Of a stretch of 64,000 bases of DNA, positions 26,703 through 36,308 are shown one piece after another. Numbering within the stretch: position 1 is the stretch's first letter; each line of letters begins with the position of its first letter. Under the pieces are notes generated by a model, which was not told where the DNA came from, ran no database searches, and worked only from the letters and a program-made list of their open reading frames with translations. Source of the DNA: Thalassospira lucentensis (GTDB lineage Bacteria > Pseudomonadota > Alphaproteobacteria > Rhodospirillales > Thalassospiraceae); NCBI RefSeq assembly GCF_001613805.1, contig NZ_LPVY01000003.1, positions 372,001 through 436,000 of the forward strand. The letters run 5' to 3'. The position numbers were made by a program, and so were the translations under genes.

Positions 26703-26796
26703 TTTGTTTTTTGAGTGCTAAGGAACTGTTTTCTTTTCAATCTCTGCAATTTCTGGAAGCATGATCTTACAAAGCCACAACAAAAAGGTTGGTGAC

Positions 26797-28572
26797 ATGG
26801 TACGTATGACAGGATGCTTCCGGCTCAAAACATCAATCGTCACATTCGGGATCACGGCCCTTCTTGCCCTGCCGGCAACGGCACAGCAGGCAACAGATGC
26901 CATCGCCCCGGAAAGTTCAACGATGCGGATCGGATTGCGCAGTTCGATACAATCGGAAAACTGGATGGTCAGTGCCGCCAACCCGCTGGCGGTCGAGGCT
27001 GGTGCCAATGTTTTACGACGCGGCGGCAATGCAATTGACGCCATGGTCGCCGTCCAAACCATGCTGGGACTGGTCGAACCGCAATCATCGGGTCTGGGTG
27101 GCGGTGCGTTTCTGGTTTATTACGATGCGCGCAGTGGCAAGCTGACAACGATTGACGGTCGTGAAACCGCGCCGATGGCAGCAACCCCGACCCTGTTTCA
27201 GGATACAAACGGCCAACCGATGGAATTCTATGATGCCGTTGTCGGCGGCCGTTCCGTTGGGACACCGGGGACACCTGCATTGCTGAAAGCCGCCCATGAG
27301 AAATGGGGACAGCTTGAATGGCCGACATTGCTTTCCCCAGCCATTGAACGCGCTGAAATCGGCTTTAACGTTTCGCAACGTCTTGCCGCACTGATTGCCG
27401 AAGATCGTGAAAAGCTTTCGCGTGATGATACGGCAAAGGGATATTTCTTTGATGCCAGTGGAGAGCCTCTTGAAGAAGGTGCCCTTCTGAAAAACCCGGA
27501 ATATGCCAATACTCTTAAGAGTTTGGCGCAAAATGGTACGGACGGGTTTTATTTTGGCCCCATCGCCAATGACATTGTGGCCAAGGTTCAGGGTGCAAGC
27601 TGGAACCCTGGCGTTCTATCGTTGAAAGACCTTGCCAACTACACGGTCAAGGAACGCGATCCGGTTTGCAGCGATTATCGCGGGTACGAAATCTGTGGCA
27701 TGGGACCACCATCGTCCGGGGCTTTGACCGTCGGGCAGATTCTGGGCCTGATCGAGCCGTTTGATATTGGGGCCCTTGGCGCGGAATCGCCGGAAAGCTG
27801 GCGCCTGATCGGCGATGCATCGCGACTGGCATTTGCCGACCGTGGGCGTTACATGGCCGACATCGATTTTGTGCCGATGCCGTTGACCGGATTGCTGGAT
27901 AAAGAATATCTGGCGCAAAGATCGAAACTTCTGGAAAGCAACCAGGCGCTGGAAAGTGTCGAACCGGGTATGCCCGCATTCAGCCATGCCATGCGGCTTG
28001 CCGATGATGAAGCAATCGAATTCCCCAGCACCAGCCATTTTTCCATTGTCGATGCGATGGGGAATGCGGTGTCGATGACAACCACGATTGAAAACGGCTT
28101 TGGGTCACGCCTGATGGTTCGGGGCTTCATGTTAAATAACGAACTGACTGATTTCTCGTTTGCCACCCACAGCGACGGCGTTCCGATTGCCAATCGGCTG
28201 GAACCTGGCAAACGGCCAAGATCTTCGATGGCACCGACGATTGTGATGCAGGACGGCAAACCGGTGATCGTTACCGGATCACCCGGTGGATCACGGATTA
28301 TCGGCTATGTCGCGCAATCGTTGATCGCGCTTATCGACTGGAAAAAAAGCCCGCAGGGTGCAGTCAGCATGCCTCATCTGGTCAACCGGTTCGGAACTTA
28401 TGACATTGAATCCGGGACAACAGCCGAAAGGCTTGCCCCTGCCCTTGAAGCCCTTGGTTATGAAACCAGCATCAGGGATCTGAATTCGGGACTGCATATT
28501 ATTCAGATCACCGATCAGGGATTAATCGGCGGCGCTGACCCGCGGCGCGAAGGGATTGTAATCGGAGAGTAA
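26797..28572 (+). CDS. ggt: Gamma-glutamyltransferase
   Basis: Periplasmic Ntn-hydrolase that cleaves glutathione and other gamma-glutamyl compounds. About 591 residues. Signal peptide: basic RLKTS, then hydrophobic VTFGITALLALPATAQQ. The large subunit shows NPLAVEAGANVLRRGGNAID, GLGGGAFLVYYD and DGRETAP. Self-cleavage occurs before the catalytic Thr in SSTSHFSIVD-type sequence (here PSTSHFSIVDAMGNAVSMTT). The small subunit has GFGSRLMVRGFMLNNELTDF and the Gly-Gly oxyanion loop TGSPGGSRII. ATG 26797 is preferred because AAGGTTGGTGAC precedes it; ATG 26761 is upstream in frame. Confidence 0.95.
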   Translation: MVRMTGCFRLKTSIVTFGITALLALPATAQQATDAIAPESSTMRIGLRSSIQSENWMVSAANPLAVEAGANVLRRGGNAIDAMVAVQTMLGLVEPQSSGLGGGAFLVYYDARSGKLTTIDGRETAPMAATPTLFQDTNGQPMEFYDAVVGGRSVGTPGTPALLKAAHEKWGQLEWPTLLSPAIERAEIGFNVSQRLAALIAEDREKLSRDDTAKGYFFDASGEPLEEGALLKNPEYANTLKSLAQNGTDGFYFGPIANDIVAKVQGASWNPGVLSLKDLANYTVKERDPVCSDYRGYEICGMGPPSSGALTVGQILGLIEPFDIGALGAESPESWRLIGDASRLAFADRGRYMADIDFVPMPLTGLLDKEYLAQRSKLLESNQALESVEPGMPAFSHAMRLADDEAIEFPSTSHFSIVDAMGNAVSMTTTIENGFGSRLMVRGFMLNNELTDFSFATHSDGVPIANRLEPGKRPRSSMAPTIVMQDGKPVIVTGSPGGSRIIGYVAQSLIALIDWKKSPQGAVSMPHLVNRFGTYDIESGTTAERLAPALEALGYETSIRDLNSGLHIIQITDQGLIGGADPRREGIVIGE

Positions 28573-28575
28573 GAA

Positions 28576-28611
28576 AAACCTTACCAACCGCATATTGTAA
28601 GAATTTTTCTT
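28576..28611 (+). terminator. Weak hairpin after ggt
   Basis: The two sides of this AT-rich stretch (AAAAACCTTAC and GTAAGAATTTTT) pair imperfectly around an 11-base loop and end in T-rich sequence. It is a plausible but weak terminator shared with the convergent HAD gene. Confidence 0.4.
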
Positions 28612-28662
28612 GCCGGACAATAGACGGGCGGTCCTGACCACAGTGCCGCCCGATACCTGTAA

Positions 28663-29358
28663 TTAGCGTAACCAGCTTGCCAGCATATCGCGCAGAGCCA
28701 GATGGTTTTCAGCGGTGTAATGCGCCCCCGCATCGCGAAGCGCGTCACCCGGTGTCAGGTCAACCAGACCAATTGTTGTCGCCCCCGAAGCCACACCGGC
28801 ACGAACACCACTGATGCTGTCATCGATCACAACGCATTGGGTAATATCGACACCGATTTTTTCGGCTGCCAGCAGATAAACATCCGGTGCGGGTTTGGCA
28901 TGTGCAACGTCATGGGCCGAACAGATCCGCCCGCGAAAACGATCCAGCAATCCGACCTTGCCAAGTGACACATCCATCTTGTCATGCGGACCGTTGCTAC
29001 CAACCGCCATCGGGATGGCATTGCGGTCCAGAAGGTCAAGAACCGCACCAAGATCGGCGTATGGCTTCAGGTCTTTTTCAAATGATTTGAAGGTTCTGGC
29101 ATAACATTCCTTAATCCAGCCGTCAGGAAGCGTAACACCAAAAGATTCTGCCATTTTGGGGGCAACGGCCGCCAGCGTACCACCGATAAAGAATTCGTGA
29201 CTTTGCGCCGGGGTCATGTCACAGCCATATTCGCACAGCAGATCGGTCAGGACCCTGTTGGCAAGATTTTCGGTATCGACCAGCACACCATCGCAATCAA
29301 AGATCACGCCGTGCACAACCGGTTTCGTCACGATAGCATCCATCATTTCCCTGCTCAT
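28663..29358 (-). CDS. HAD-superfamily hydrolase (beta-phosphoglucomutase/phosphatase type)
   Basis: 231-residue HAD phosphatase of subfamily IA. Motif I GVIFDCDGVLVDTENLANRV (nucleophile Asp near residue 20), an alpha-helical cap, motif II VGSNG, motif III Lys in AKPAPDVYLLAAEKIGVD, and motif IV VVIDDSISGVRAGVASG. It belongs with the YieH/GPH-like phosphatases acting on sugar phosphates or similar; the substrate is not predictable. The ATG at 29358 overlaps the upstream gene's stop by 4 bases (ATGA), giving a two-gene operon with the ArsC/Spx-like gene. Confidence 0.9.
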   Translation of the reverse strand: MSREMMDAIVTKPVVHGVIFDCDGVLVDTENLANRVLTDLLCEYGCDMTPAQSHEFFIGGTLAAVAPKMAESFGVTLPDGWIKECYARTFKSFEKDLKPYADLGAVLDLLDRNAIPMAVGSNGPHDKMDVSLGKVGLLDRFRGRICSAHDVAHAKPAPDVYLLAAEKIGVDITQCVVIDDSISGVRAGVASGATTIGLVDLTPGDALRDAGAHYTAENHLALRDMLASWLR

Positions 29359-29708
29359 GCTCCGGCCAGTTCGGACCAGCGCCCTTCGTCATAGGCCACG
29401 GTTCGGGTTGTACCGAAATCGACAACCGGACGTTTGATCACGGTCGGATTGGCAGCAAGGATTTCGGCCGCAGCCGCATCGCCATTTTCAAGCACTGCCT
29501 TGTCGTCATCGGAAAGATTGCGATAGCTTGGACCGCGTTTATTGATCAGGGTCTTGCCGCCGACTTCGGCAAGCCAGCCTTCGATGGTTCTGGCATCAAT
29601 TCCGTCAACGCGGAAATCATGGAACTTGTGTTCAAATCCCTTGGCGTCGAACCATTTCAGGGACTTTTTGACTGTGTCGCAGTTTTTGATGCCATAGACG
29701 GTGATCAT
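29355..29708 (-). CDS. ArsC/Spx-family reductase-like protein (YffB type)
   Basis: 117-residue thioredoxin-fold protein of the ArsC/Spx/MgsR family. N-terminus MITVYGIKNCDTVKKSLKWF with the single active-site Cys; RGPSYRNLSDDDKAVL in the middle; NPTVIKRPVVDFG near the end, as in the YffB subgroup. True arsenate reductases carry additional Arg residues in the active site, so detoxification is not assumed; family members are thought to act on glutathione-linked or thiol chemistry. ATG 29708 has AGGAAGAATT just upstream, which rules out the longer frame from 29750. First gene of a two-gene unit. Confidence 0.88.
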   Translation of the reverse strand: MITVYGIKNCDTVKKSLKWFDAKGFEHKFHDFRVDGIDARTIEGWLAEVGGKTLINKRGPSYRNLSDDDKAVLENGDAAAAEILAANPTVIKRPVVDFGTTRTVAYDEGRWSELAGA

Positions 29709-29850
29709 GAATTCTTCCTGTATTTCGCAATGCGCGATGCAGCCATGCATCGCCGAATGAGTTTTGACCCTAAATCCCGGAACATATATAAAGACCGCGC
29801 CCGGAAAACGGCAACCCCAATCAGATATGCAGGATCAGGAACAACTCGGT

Positions 29851-30849
29851 ATGACTGTCAATCGGCGTATTTCCGTCGCCCCGATGATGGATTGGACGGA
29901 TCGGCATGATCGCTATTTCTTGCGGCAGATCAGTCGTCATACGTTGCTTTATACCGAAATGGTCACCACAGGGGCCATCATCCATGGCGGCGCGGACCGG
30001 CATTTGCGTTATGACGTGGTCGAACATCCCGTTGCCCTGCAGCTTGGCGGCAGCAACCCCGATGATCTGGCGCGCGCCTGCGAGATTGCCAATGATTATG
30101 CCTATGACGAGATCAACCTGAATTGCGGTTGCCCGTCGGACCGCGTGCAGAACGGTGCCTTTGGTGCCTGTCTGATGGCTACCCCCGATGTGGTGGCAAA
30201 TTGCGTCAAGGCGATGATTGGCGCCAGCGACGCGCCGGTAACGGTCAAAAACCGTATCGGCATCGATGATCAGGAAGGTTACCCGTCACTGAAACGATTT
30301 GTCGAAACCGTGGCCGATGCCGGGTGCAAGACATTCATCGTGCATGCCCGCAAGGCGTGGCTGAACGGGCTCAGCCCCAAGGAAAACCGAGAAGTTCCGC
30401 CGTTAAAATATGAACTGGTTTACCAGTTGAAACAGGAATTTCCGGAACTTGAAATCCTGATCAATGGCGGCATCAGGACACTGGACGAAACCGAAGAGCA
30501 CCTTAAACAGGTTGATGGTGTGATGATCGGGCGTGAAGCCTATCAGAACCCCTATGTTCTTTCGGATGTCGACCGTCGTTTTTATGGCGATGAGACCCCG
30601 GCCCCAAGCCGCCATCAGGTGGCCGAGGCGATGCTGCCCTATATTGACGAACATCTGAAATCGGACAACGGGACGCTTGGTCATGTGACGCGGCATATGC
30701 TGGGACTGTTTCAGCATATGCGCGGAGCCAAACAATGGCGCCGGTATCTAAGCGAGAACGCCCATCGCAAAGGTGCGAGTGTTGATACCGTGCGCGAGGC
30801 ACTGGCACTTGTGTCCGACGAAGAAGATGCCGAGGCACTGTCTGCATGA
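29851..30849 (+). CDS. dusA: tRNA-dihydrouridine synthase A
   Basis: FMN enzyme that reduces uridines 20/20a in the D-loop of tRNA. About 332 residues from ATG 29851 (AGGA about 11 bases upstream); ATG 29827 would add 8. TIM-barrel signatures: ISVAPMMDWTDRHDRYFLRQ, MVTTGAIIHGG, LQLGGSNPDDLARAC, and NLNCGCPSDRVQNGAFGACL with the catalytic Cys. Then come KNRIGIDDQEGY, FIVHARKAWLNGLSPKENRE and INGGIRTLDE, the last typical of DusA. First gene of a tRNA-modification unit; its stop overlaps mnmC by 4 bases. Confidence 0.96.
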   Translation: MTVNRRISVAPMMDWTDRHDRYFLRQISRHTLLYTEMVTTGAIIHGGADRHLRYDVVEHPVALQLGGSNPDDLARACEIANDYAYDEINLNCGCPSDRVQNGAFGACLMATPDVVANCVKAMIGASDAPVTVKNRIGIDDQEGYPSLKRFVETVADAGCKTFIVHARKAWLNGLSPKENREVPPLKYELVYQLKQEFPELEILINGGIRTLDETEEHLKQVDGVMIGREAYQNPYVLSDVDRRFYGDETPAPSRHQVAEAMLPYIDEHLKSDNGTLGHVTRHMLGLFQHMRGAKQWRRYLSENAHRKGASVDTVREALALVSDEEDAEALSA

Positions 30850-32879
30850 GCGCAGATGAACCATCCGGCGATAACGCCGAAATAGCCGACGGCATTATCT
30901 GGCGCGACGGAAACGTCCCCTATTCCCCGCAATTTGGTGATATTTATTACAATCCGAAAAACGGATTGGCCGAAACGCAATATGTGTTTGTGGCGGGCAA
31001 TAACCTTCCCGCGGCTTGGCAAAACCGTGAGAATTTCACGATTGGCGAAACCGGCTTTGGCACAGGCCTGAATTTTCTTGCCGCGTGGGATTGCTGGCAA
31101 AAGGACCCGGCGCGGTCCAGACGGCTTCATTTCGTATCGGTCGAGAAATTCCCGCTGACGCGTGATGCGATGGCACGCGCACATCAGAACTGGCCGGAAT
31201 TGGCCGATATTTCAAGGCAACTGGTCGCGCAATGGCCGACCGGAACCATGTTGCCCGGTGTGCATCGTTTGGGATCGGATGATGGTTCGGTCACGCTGAC
31301 ACTTCTGATCGGGGATGCGATTGACTGTTACCGTGATTATCACGGAACAATCGATTGCTGGTTCCTTGATGGTTTTGCGCCGTCGCGGAATCCCGATATG
31401 TGGCGGCCGGAATTGTTCAATGCTCTTGTCGCGGCATCAAGTCATGATGGAGCGACCCTTGCGACATTCAGTGCGGCACGCATCGTGCGCGACGGGCTGG
31501 AACAGGCCGGGTTCGAGATCAGCAAGCGCAAAGGATATGCCTATAAGCGCGATATGATTACGGCCAGACTTGCGCCGAAGGATGCACCTGATCAGGACAC
31601 CAGCGGCAAAGGGATTGATGAGAGTCCCTGGTTTGTTTTGCCAAAGACAACCGGCAAAAAACATATCGCCGTCATTGGCGGCGGCATGGCAGGTGCAGCC
31701 TGTGCGCACGCCCTGCACAATCGCGGATGTGCGGTGACGCTTTTTGAAAAATCGGATCATTTGGCCGACGCGGCATCCGGCAACCCGATCGGGATGCTTG
31801 AACCCTACCTTACCGTCGATGACGCAATCACTGGGCGGTTTTACGAAGCGGGTTTTCGCTATAGCCAGCGATTGGTAAGGACACTTGCAGAATCCGGACA
31901 TATCGAAGCCGGTTTCTGTGGCGTGCTTGATCTGATATCGGGCCCGCGTGATGAAGAACGTCAGGCAGGACTGATCAATAGACTGGGGCAAAGTCCCGAT
32001 CTGGTCCGTTTGCTTGATCGCGAAGCAGCCAGTGCAATCTTTGGCCTGCCGCTGCCGCATGGCGGGTTGTTTTATCCAGATGCGGGCTGGGTCAATCCGC
32101 CGTCACTGGTGTCGTACCTTGCGCACGGGATTGAATGCCATACGGGGGCCAATATCGTCGGCATTTTTGACGATGGCGACGGCAAAGTCGTGAAATCCGC
32201 CGATGATCGTGAATTTGGTACGTTTGATGCCATCATCATCGCAGGTGCCACCGAAACCGGCGCATTTGACCAAACCGGCTGGCTTGCGGATTACCTGCGT
32301 CCGGTACGTGGGCAGATCAGTTATTTTGACGAAGGCGTGCTTCGGGACTGTTACGGGGATCATCCGATCCGTTGTGTGTTAAGTCACAAGGGATACCTGA
32401 CCCCGGCGCGAAATGGCACTCATGTGTTTGGCGCGACATTCGGGCGCGACGATAGCCAGACGGATTTACGCGAAGACGATCATGCCTTCAATGTCGGGCA
32501 ACTGGGCAAGGTATTGCCAAAGCTTGCCGATGTGCTTGATCCGGCGGCACTGTCTGGCCGGGCGGCACTTCGGACCACAACCCCGGATCATTTGCCCGTA
32601 GTTGGTCCTGCACCGGACTATGGTGCCTATCTTCTGGCTTATGCCGATATAGACAAAGGGAAAAAGGCGGCACGATATGTCGATGCGACTTACCACAAAG
32701 ACGTGTATATCTGTACCGGATTTGGCGCACGCGGGCTGATTGCGGCTCCGCTCGCCGCCGAAATAATTGCCAGCGAGATATGCAATATGCCCCTGCCCCT
32801 TGAAAAGTCCCTGATGGATGCGATCCATCCTGCGCGGTTCATCGTGCGTGGTCTTAAACGGCGGCAGATCACGGCATGA
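30846..32879 (+). CDS. mnmC: Bifunctional tRNA wobble-uridine enzyme MnmC (MnmD plus FAD oxidoreductase)
   Basis: 677-residue fusion that completes 5-methylaminomethyl-2-thiouridine at position 34 of tRNA. N-terminal methyltransferase (MnmD, about 1-245): PYSPQFGDIYYNPKNGLAET, GETGFGTGLNFLAAWDCW and CWFLDGFAPSRNPDMWRPEL. C-terminal FAD oxidoreductase (about 270-677): IAVIGGGMAGAACAHALHNR, then DAASGNPIGMLEPYLT and LRPVRGQIS, with a late CTGFGARGLIAAPLAAEIIA. Both halves are complete, so the enzyme should be fully bifunctional. It overlaps dusA upstream and the MFS gene downstream by 4 bases each. Confidence 0.95.
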   Translation: MSADEPSGDNAEIADGIIWRDGNVPYSPQFGDIYYNPKNGLAETQYVFVAGNNLPAAWQNRENFTIGETGFGTGLNFLAAWDCWQKDPARSRRLHFVSVEKFPLTRDAMARAHQNWPELADISRQLVAQWPTGTMLPGVHRLGSDDGSVTLTLLIGDAIDCYRDYHGTIDCWFLDGFAPSRNPDMWRPELFNALVAASSHDGATLATFSAARIVRDGLEQAGFEISKRKGYAYKRDMITARLAPKDAPDQDTSGKGIDESPWFVLPKTTGKKHIAVIGGGMAGAACAHALHNRGCAVTLFEKSDHLADAASGNPIGMLEPYLTVDDAITGRFYEAGFRYSQRLVRTLAESGHIEAGFCGVLDLISGPRDEERQAGLINRLGQSPDLVRLLDREAASAIFGLPLPHGGLFYPDAGWVNPPSLVSYLAHGIECHTGANIVGIFDDGDGKVVKSADDREFGTFDAIIIAGATETGAFDQTGWLADYLRPVRGQISYFDEGVLRDCYGDHPIRCVLSHKGYLTPARNGTHVFGATFGRDDSQTDLREDDHAFNVGQLGKVLPKLADVLDPAALSGRAALRTTTPDHLPVVGPAPDYGAYLLAYADIDKGKKAARYVDATYHKDVYICTGFGARGLIAAPLAAEIIASEICNMPLPLEKSLMDAIHPARFIVRGLKRRQITA

Positions 32880-34072
32880 TCAACAAGCCCATCCTTCCGT
32901 CATTTGACGACCCGCGCATGAAAACCGCAACGATCCTTGCGCTGTTTTTCGTGGGGCTTTTCCTTATTCAGGGTGTGTTTCTGCCCTATTGGCCGGTCTG
33001 GCTCAAAAGCCAGGGATTATCGGCAGGCGAAATCGGCATTCTGCTGTCCCTGCCCAACTGGGTTCGGGTTTTTGCCGACCCATTGATTGCACAACGCGCG
33101 GACCGTACGGGCAACCGTAAAACGCCGATGCTCTGGCTGGCGGGGATTTATGTCGTTACGGTTCTTGCCTTCCCGGTATCAAGCAATTTCTGGTGGCTGG
33201 CAGGATTGTCAGTGATCATCGGCTTTACCTTTGCGCCGTTATTGCCGCTGGGCACGACGATTACGGTTCATGAATGCAAAGCCAAGGAACTTGATTACGG
33301 GCGGGTACGGCTTTGGGGGTCGCTAGCGTTTATTGGGGCCTCTTATGGCGCGGGATGGGTGCTGGACGGGACATCGACCGCCTGGATTGTCTGGCTGCTA
33401 TTCATTGCCGGGATTGTCAATTTTGCCATCGTCACCCGTATGCCCGATCCGCAAACCGACCGACCGTTGCGGTCCGGATCATCAATCATCTATCTGCTGC
33501 GGAAACCCGTTTTCCTGATTTACCTCGGCTGTATCGGTTTCGCGCAAGGATCGCACGGCACCTATTACAGCTTTGCCTCTGTCCATTGGGAAAATGTCGG
33601 TTATCCCCATGATGTGATCGGTGCGTTCTGGTCCATTGGGGTGATTGCCGAGATCGCCCTGTTTGCCTTTGCCGGGAAATATGTCCGGGGGCGGCATCCA
33701 GGGATCCTGTTTGCCATTGGGGCGGCATCCGGTGTTTTGCGCTGGACAGTTCTGGGCATGACCGACAATTTCTGGCTGATTGTTCTGGTGCAGCCATTGC
33801 ACGCCATGACATTTGGTATTACCCATCTGGCGGCTGTCAGCTTTATTGCCCGTGCAGTGCCATCCCAATTGGCGACGTCGGCGCAAAGTCTGATGGCGAC
33901 ATTGTCGATGGGTGTTTTTCTTGGCAGTGCGATCTGGGCATCCGGTCCGCTTTATGATCATTTCGGGTCGCATGCCTATTACGCCATGAGCGGACTTTCG
34001 ATTGTTGCGTTCTTCTTTGCGCTTTGGCTAATCCAGCGCTGGCGCGGCGAAGACAACACGTTTTGTGACTGA
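32876..34072 (+). CDS. MFS transporter of the HcaT-like group
   Basis: 398-residue inner-membrane permease with 12 predicted helices. The N-terminal segment FFVGLFLIQGVFLPYWPVWL, then SLPNWVRVFADPLIAQRADR and KELDYGRVRLWGSLAFIGAS, place it with the 'PPP' MFS families related to HcaT and LacY. E. coli HcaT was proposed to carry 3-phenylpropionate; the substrate here is unknown. The start overlaps mnmC by 4 bases. The co-transcription with tRNA-modification genes has no obvious functional link. Confidence 0.85.
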   Translation: MINKPILPSFDDPRMKTATILALFFVGLFLIQGVFLPYWPVWLKSQGLSAGEIGILLSLPNWVRVFADPLIAQRADRTGNRKTPMLWLAGIYVVTVLAFPVSSNFWWLAGLSVIIGFTFAPLLPLGTTITVHECKAKELDYGRVRLWGSLAFIGASYGAGWVLDGTSTAWIVWLLFIAGIVNFAIVTRMPDPQTDRPLRSGSSIIYLLRKPVFLIYLGCIGFAQGSHGTYYSFASVHWENVGYPHDVIGAFWSIGVIAEIALFAFAGKYVRGRHPGILFAIGAASGVLRWTVLGMTDNFWLIVLVQPLHAMTFGITHLAAVSFIARAVPSQLATSAQSLMATLSMGVFLGSAIWASGPLYDHFGSHAYYAMSGLSIVAFFFALWLIQRWRGEDNTFCD

Positions 34073-34097
34073 CCGGGGTGCCCCGGGGGGAAATCTG

Positions 34098-34955
34098 ATG
34101 AGCAATCTTCCGCTTTCACGGAAATGGCGCCGTTTGAAACTGGGGCTTAAGACACTTCTGACGGCATCACCAGCCGGTTATTTCATTCCGTATCGCTATG
34201 CCGCAGAAACGGCCAATGCCGTTGGTCGACCGCATTACCCGGCCATCGAGGAAATGATGGATCAGGCCGCACCGACCATGAAGGCATGGCTGACCAAAGC
34301 CGCCAAATATCAGGATGCGTTTGCCAGTTTCGGCAATGCCGCCCCACCCGATCCGCGCTGGCAACAAAGCTGGTTCCCGCGGCTGGACGGGATGATGGCT
34401 TATGTGCTGACGCGTGAATTTCGCCCGGAACGGATTATTGAAATCGGATCGGGTCATTCGACGCGATTTTATTATCGCGCCATTCTGGATGGTGAACTTG
34501 AAACCCTCTTTCACGCGATAGATCCGGCACCACGTGCCGATATTGCAGCCCTTCCGATCACGGTTGAACGGACCATCGTGCAAAAAGCCGATCCGACCGT
34601 GTTCAGGTCATTGTCGGGTGCAGATATTCTTTCGATTGATTCAAGCCATATCCTGATGCCCGGAACGGATGTTGATCTGCTGTTTTCAACGGTCATACCG
34701 TCATTGCCCAGTGGGACGATCATTCATATTCATGACATCACCCTGCCCGATGATTACCCGGGAATCTGGCAATGGCGCGGATATAACGAACAGCAGGGCG
34801 TCGCGGCGTTGCTTGCCGGGAACGGGTTTGAAATCCTGTGGTCCAGTGCCTATGCCACGACACGCCTGAAGGATATTGTGAGCAAGTCGATTGCCAATGG
34901 CATTCACCTTCCCGAAGGTGCGCATGAGACCAGTTTATGGTTGCGCAAAAAGTAA
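34098..34955 (+). CDS. Class I SAM-dependent methyltransferase
   Basis: 285-residue soluble protein. SAM-binding motif I is IIEIGSGHSTRFYYRAI (about residues 113-130), followed by the acidic loop FHAIDPAPRAD and motif IV-like ADILSIDSSH. C-terminal segment HIHDITLPDDYPGIWQWRGY. The pattern fits the Methyltransf_24 group, often associated with glycan or lipid modification; the acceptor is unknown. ATG 34098 has GGGGGAAATCTG just upstream; the longer frame from 34065 overlaps the MFS gene and lacks homology. Last gene of the dusA unit, 25 bases after the MFS stop. Confidence 0.82.
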   Translation: MSNLPLSRKWRRLKLGLKTLLTASPAGYFIPYRYAAETANAVGRPHYPAIEEMMDQAAPTMKAWLTKAAKYQDAFASFGNAAPPDPRWQQSWFPRLDGMMAYVLTREFRPERIIEIGSGHSTRFYYRAILDGELETLFHAIDPAPRADIAALPITVERTIVQKADPTVFRSLSGADILSIDSSHILMPGTDVDLLFSTVIPSLPSGTIIHIHDITLPDDYPGIWQWRGYNEQQGVAALLAGNGFEILWSSAYATTRLKDIVSKSIANGIHLPEGAHETSLWLRKK

Positions 34956-34981
34956 TTCCGACCAGATAAGATCAAGCCAAG

Positions 34982-35017
34982 CCGTAATTTACGGAAACAA
35001 CGGGGCGCCAAGCCCCG
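34982..35017. promoter_or_regulatory. Palindrome and hairpin upstream of the second MFS gene
   Basis: CCGTAATTTACGG (34982-34994) is a perfect palindrome with a one-base centre. It is followed by the GC hairpin CGGGGC/GCCCCG (35001-35006 with 35012-35017). The first could be an operator for the MFS gene at 35075. The second, lacking a T tract, may help end the methyltransferase transcript. Confidence 0.3.
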
Positions 35018-35074
35018 CCTGCCCACCGGGAAAACGTCCTTCCACCCGACCCGAGATTAGTCAGGATTAAGTCG

Positions 35075-36256
35075 ATGTCGCGAACAGATGCTCCGGGTCT
35101 TGGCCGGGGACTGACCTTTGTCATGGCGATCGCTGCCGGTCTTGCCGTTGCCAATATCTATTATAATCAGCCGATGCTTGGCATCATCATGGCGGAATTC
35201 GGCCAAAGCGGCACAGCGGCCCTGATCCCGACGGCAACGCAGTTGGGATACGCCATCGGCCTGTTTTTGCTGGTGCCACTTGGCGATTTGTTTGACCGGC
35301 GCAAACTGATCGTCCTGCAGTTTCTTCTGCTGGCCCTTGTGCTTGTGATCGAGGGATCGGCACCAACAGATTACATTCTGTTTGCCTCGTCAGTCCTGCT
35401 GGGTGCCTGTTCGACTGTCGCCCAGCAGATCATCCCCTATGCGACCGCACTGACTCCGCCCGAAAGCCGTGGCAAAACCATCGGAACGGTTATGGCAGGC
35501 CTGCTTTGCGGTATTCTTTTGAGCCGCACGCTGGCGGGGTTTGTTTCAACCCATCTTGGTTGGCGCGAAATGTTCTGGCTTGCCGCCCCGGTGGCGGTTC
35601 TTGCTGCGATCCTGATGGCGGTGATGTTGCCAAAGGACAAGGCACGCACATCCATCGGATATGGAGAGGCGCTTTTATCCGTGCTGTTCCTGTGCAAACA
35701 ACAGCCTGCCCTTCGCCGTGCAACATTGACGCAGGCCGCCCTGTTCGGATCATTTTCGGCCTTCTGGACCATATTGGCACTGCATCTTCAGGAACCGGAC
35801 TATCAGCTGGGTGCCGATATCGCCGGGCTGTTCGGTGTTCTTGGGGCGATTGGCGTTCTGGCAGCGCCCCTTTCGGGCCGGTTGGCGGATCGATATGGCC
35901 CGTCACGCGTCATTGCCGCAGGTGTCATCATTTGCGTGATTTCGTGGCTGGCATTCGGGCTTTGGACGGCGCTGGCCGGGCTAATCCTTGGCGTGATCAT
36001 TCTGGATTTCGGCGTGCAAAGCGCAATGATTTCCAACCAGCATGTGATTTTCGGTCTGGTCCCCGAGGCGCGCAGCCGGATCAATACCGTTTATATGACC
36101 GGCATGTTCCTTGGCGGATCATTTGGCTCGGCCGGAGCCACTTACGCCTGGGGGCTGGGTGGCTGGCCTGCTGTTTGCGGCTTTGGGCTGACACTTTCGT
36201 TGATCGCGATGGTGCCTTCCATGGCCCAACTGCGATCAAATCCGGTTCCGCGTTAA
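35075..36256 (+). CDS. MFS transporter, drug/sugar efflux type
   Basis: 393-residue permease with 12 helices. N-terminal AIAAGLAVANIYYNQPMLGI; motif A-like LVPLGDLFDRRKLIVLQFLL in loop 2-3; ATALTPPESRGKTIGTVMAG and GILLSRTLAGFVSTHLGWRE, the DHA1-like motif seen in YgaY/YfiS-type exporters. This suggests efflux of small molecules, without a specific substrate. Single gene ending in a shared terminator. Confidence 0.88.
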   Translation: MSRTDAPGLGRGLTFVMAIAAGLAVANIYYNQPMLGIIMAEFGQSGTAALIPTATQLGYAIGLFLLVPLGDLFDRRKLIVLQFLLLALVLVIEGSAPTDYILFASSVLLGACSTVAQQIIPYATALTPPESRGKTIGTVMAGLLCGILLSRTLAGFVSTHLGWREMFWLAAPVAVLAAILMAVMLPKDKARTSIGYGEALLSVLFLCKQQPALRRATLTQAALFGSFSAFWTILALHLQEPDYQLGADIAGLFGVLGAIGVLAAPLSGRLADRYGPSRVIAAGVIICVISWLAFGLWTALAGLILGVIILDFGVQSAMISNQHVIFGLVPEARSRINTVYMTGMFLGGSFGSAGATYAWGLGGWPAVCGFGLTLSLIAMVPSMAQLRSNPVPR

Positions 36257-36260
36257 AACA

Positions 36261-36293
36261 AAACAGCCCGCCACACACTGACGGGCTGTTTTG
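36261..36293. terminator. Bidirectional terminator between the MFS gene and the GT/ABC operon
   Basis: AAACAGCCCG (36261-36270) and CGGGCTGTTT (36282-36291) form a perfect stem with an 11-base loop. It is T-rich on the right, A-rich on the left, and placed between convergent genes. It ends the long minus-strand operon from 49.2 kb. Confidence 0.85.
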
Positions 36294-36308
36294 CATTTCG
36301 CAGAAAGA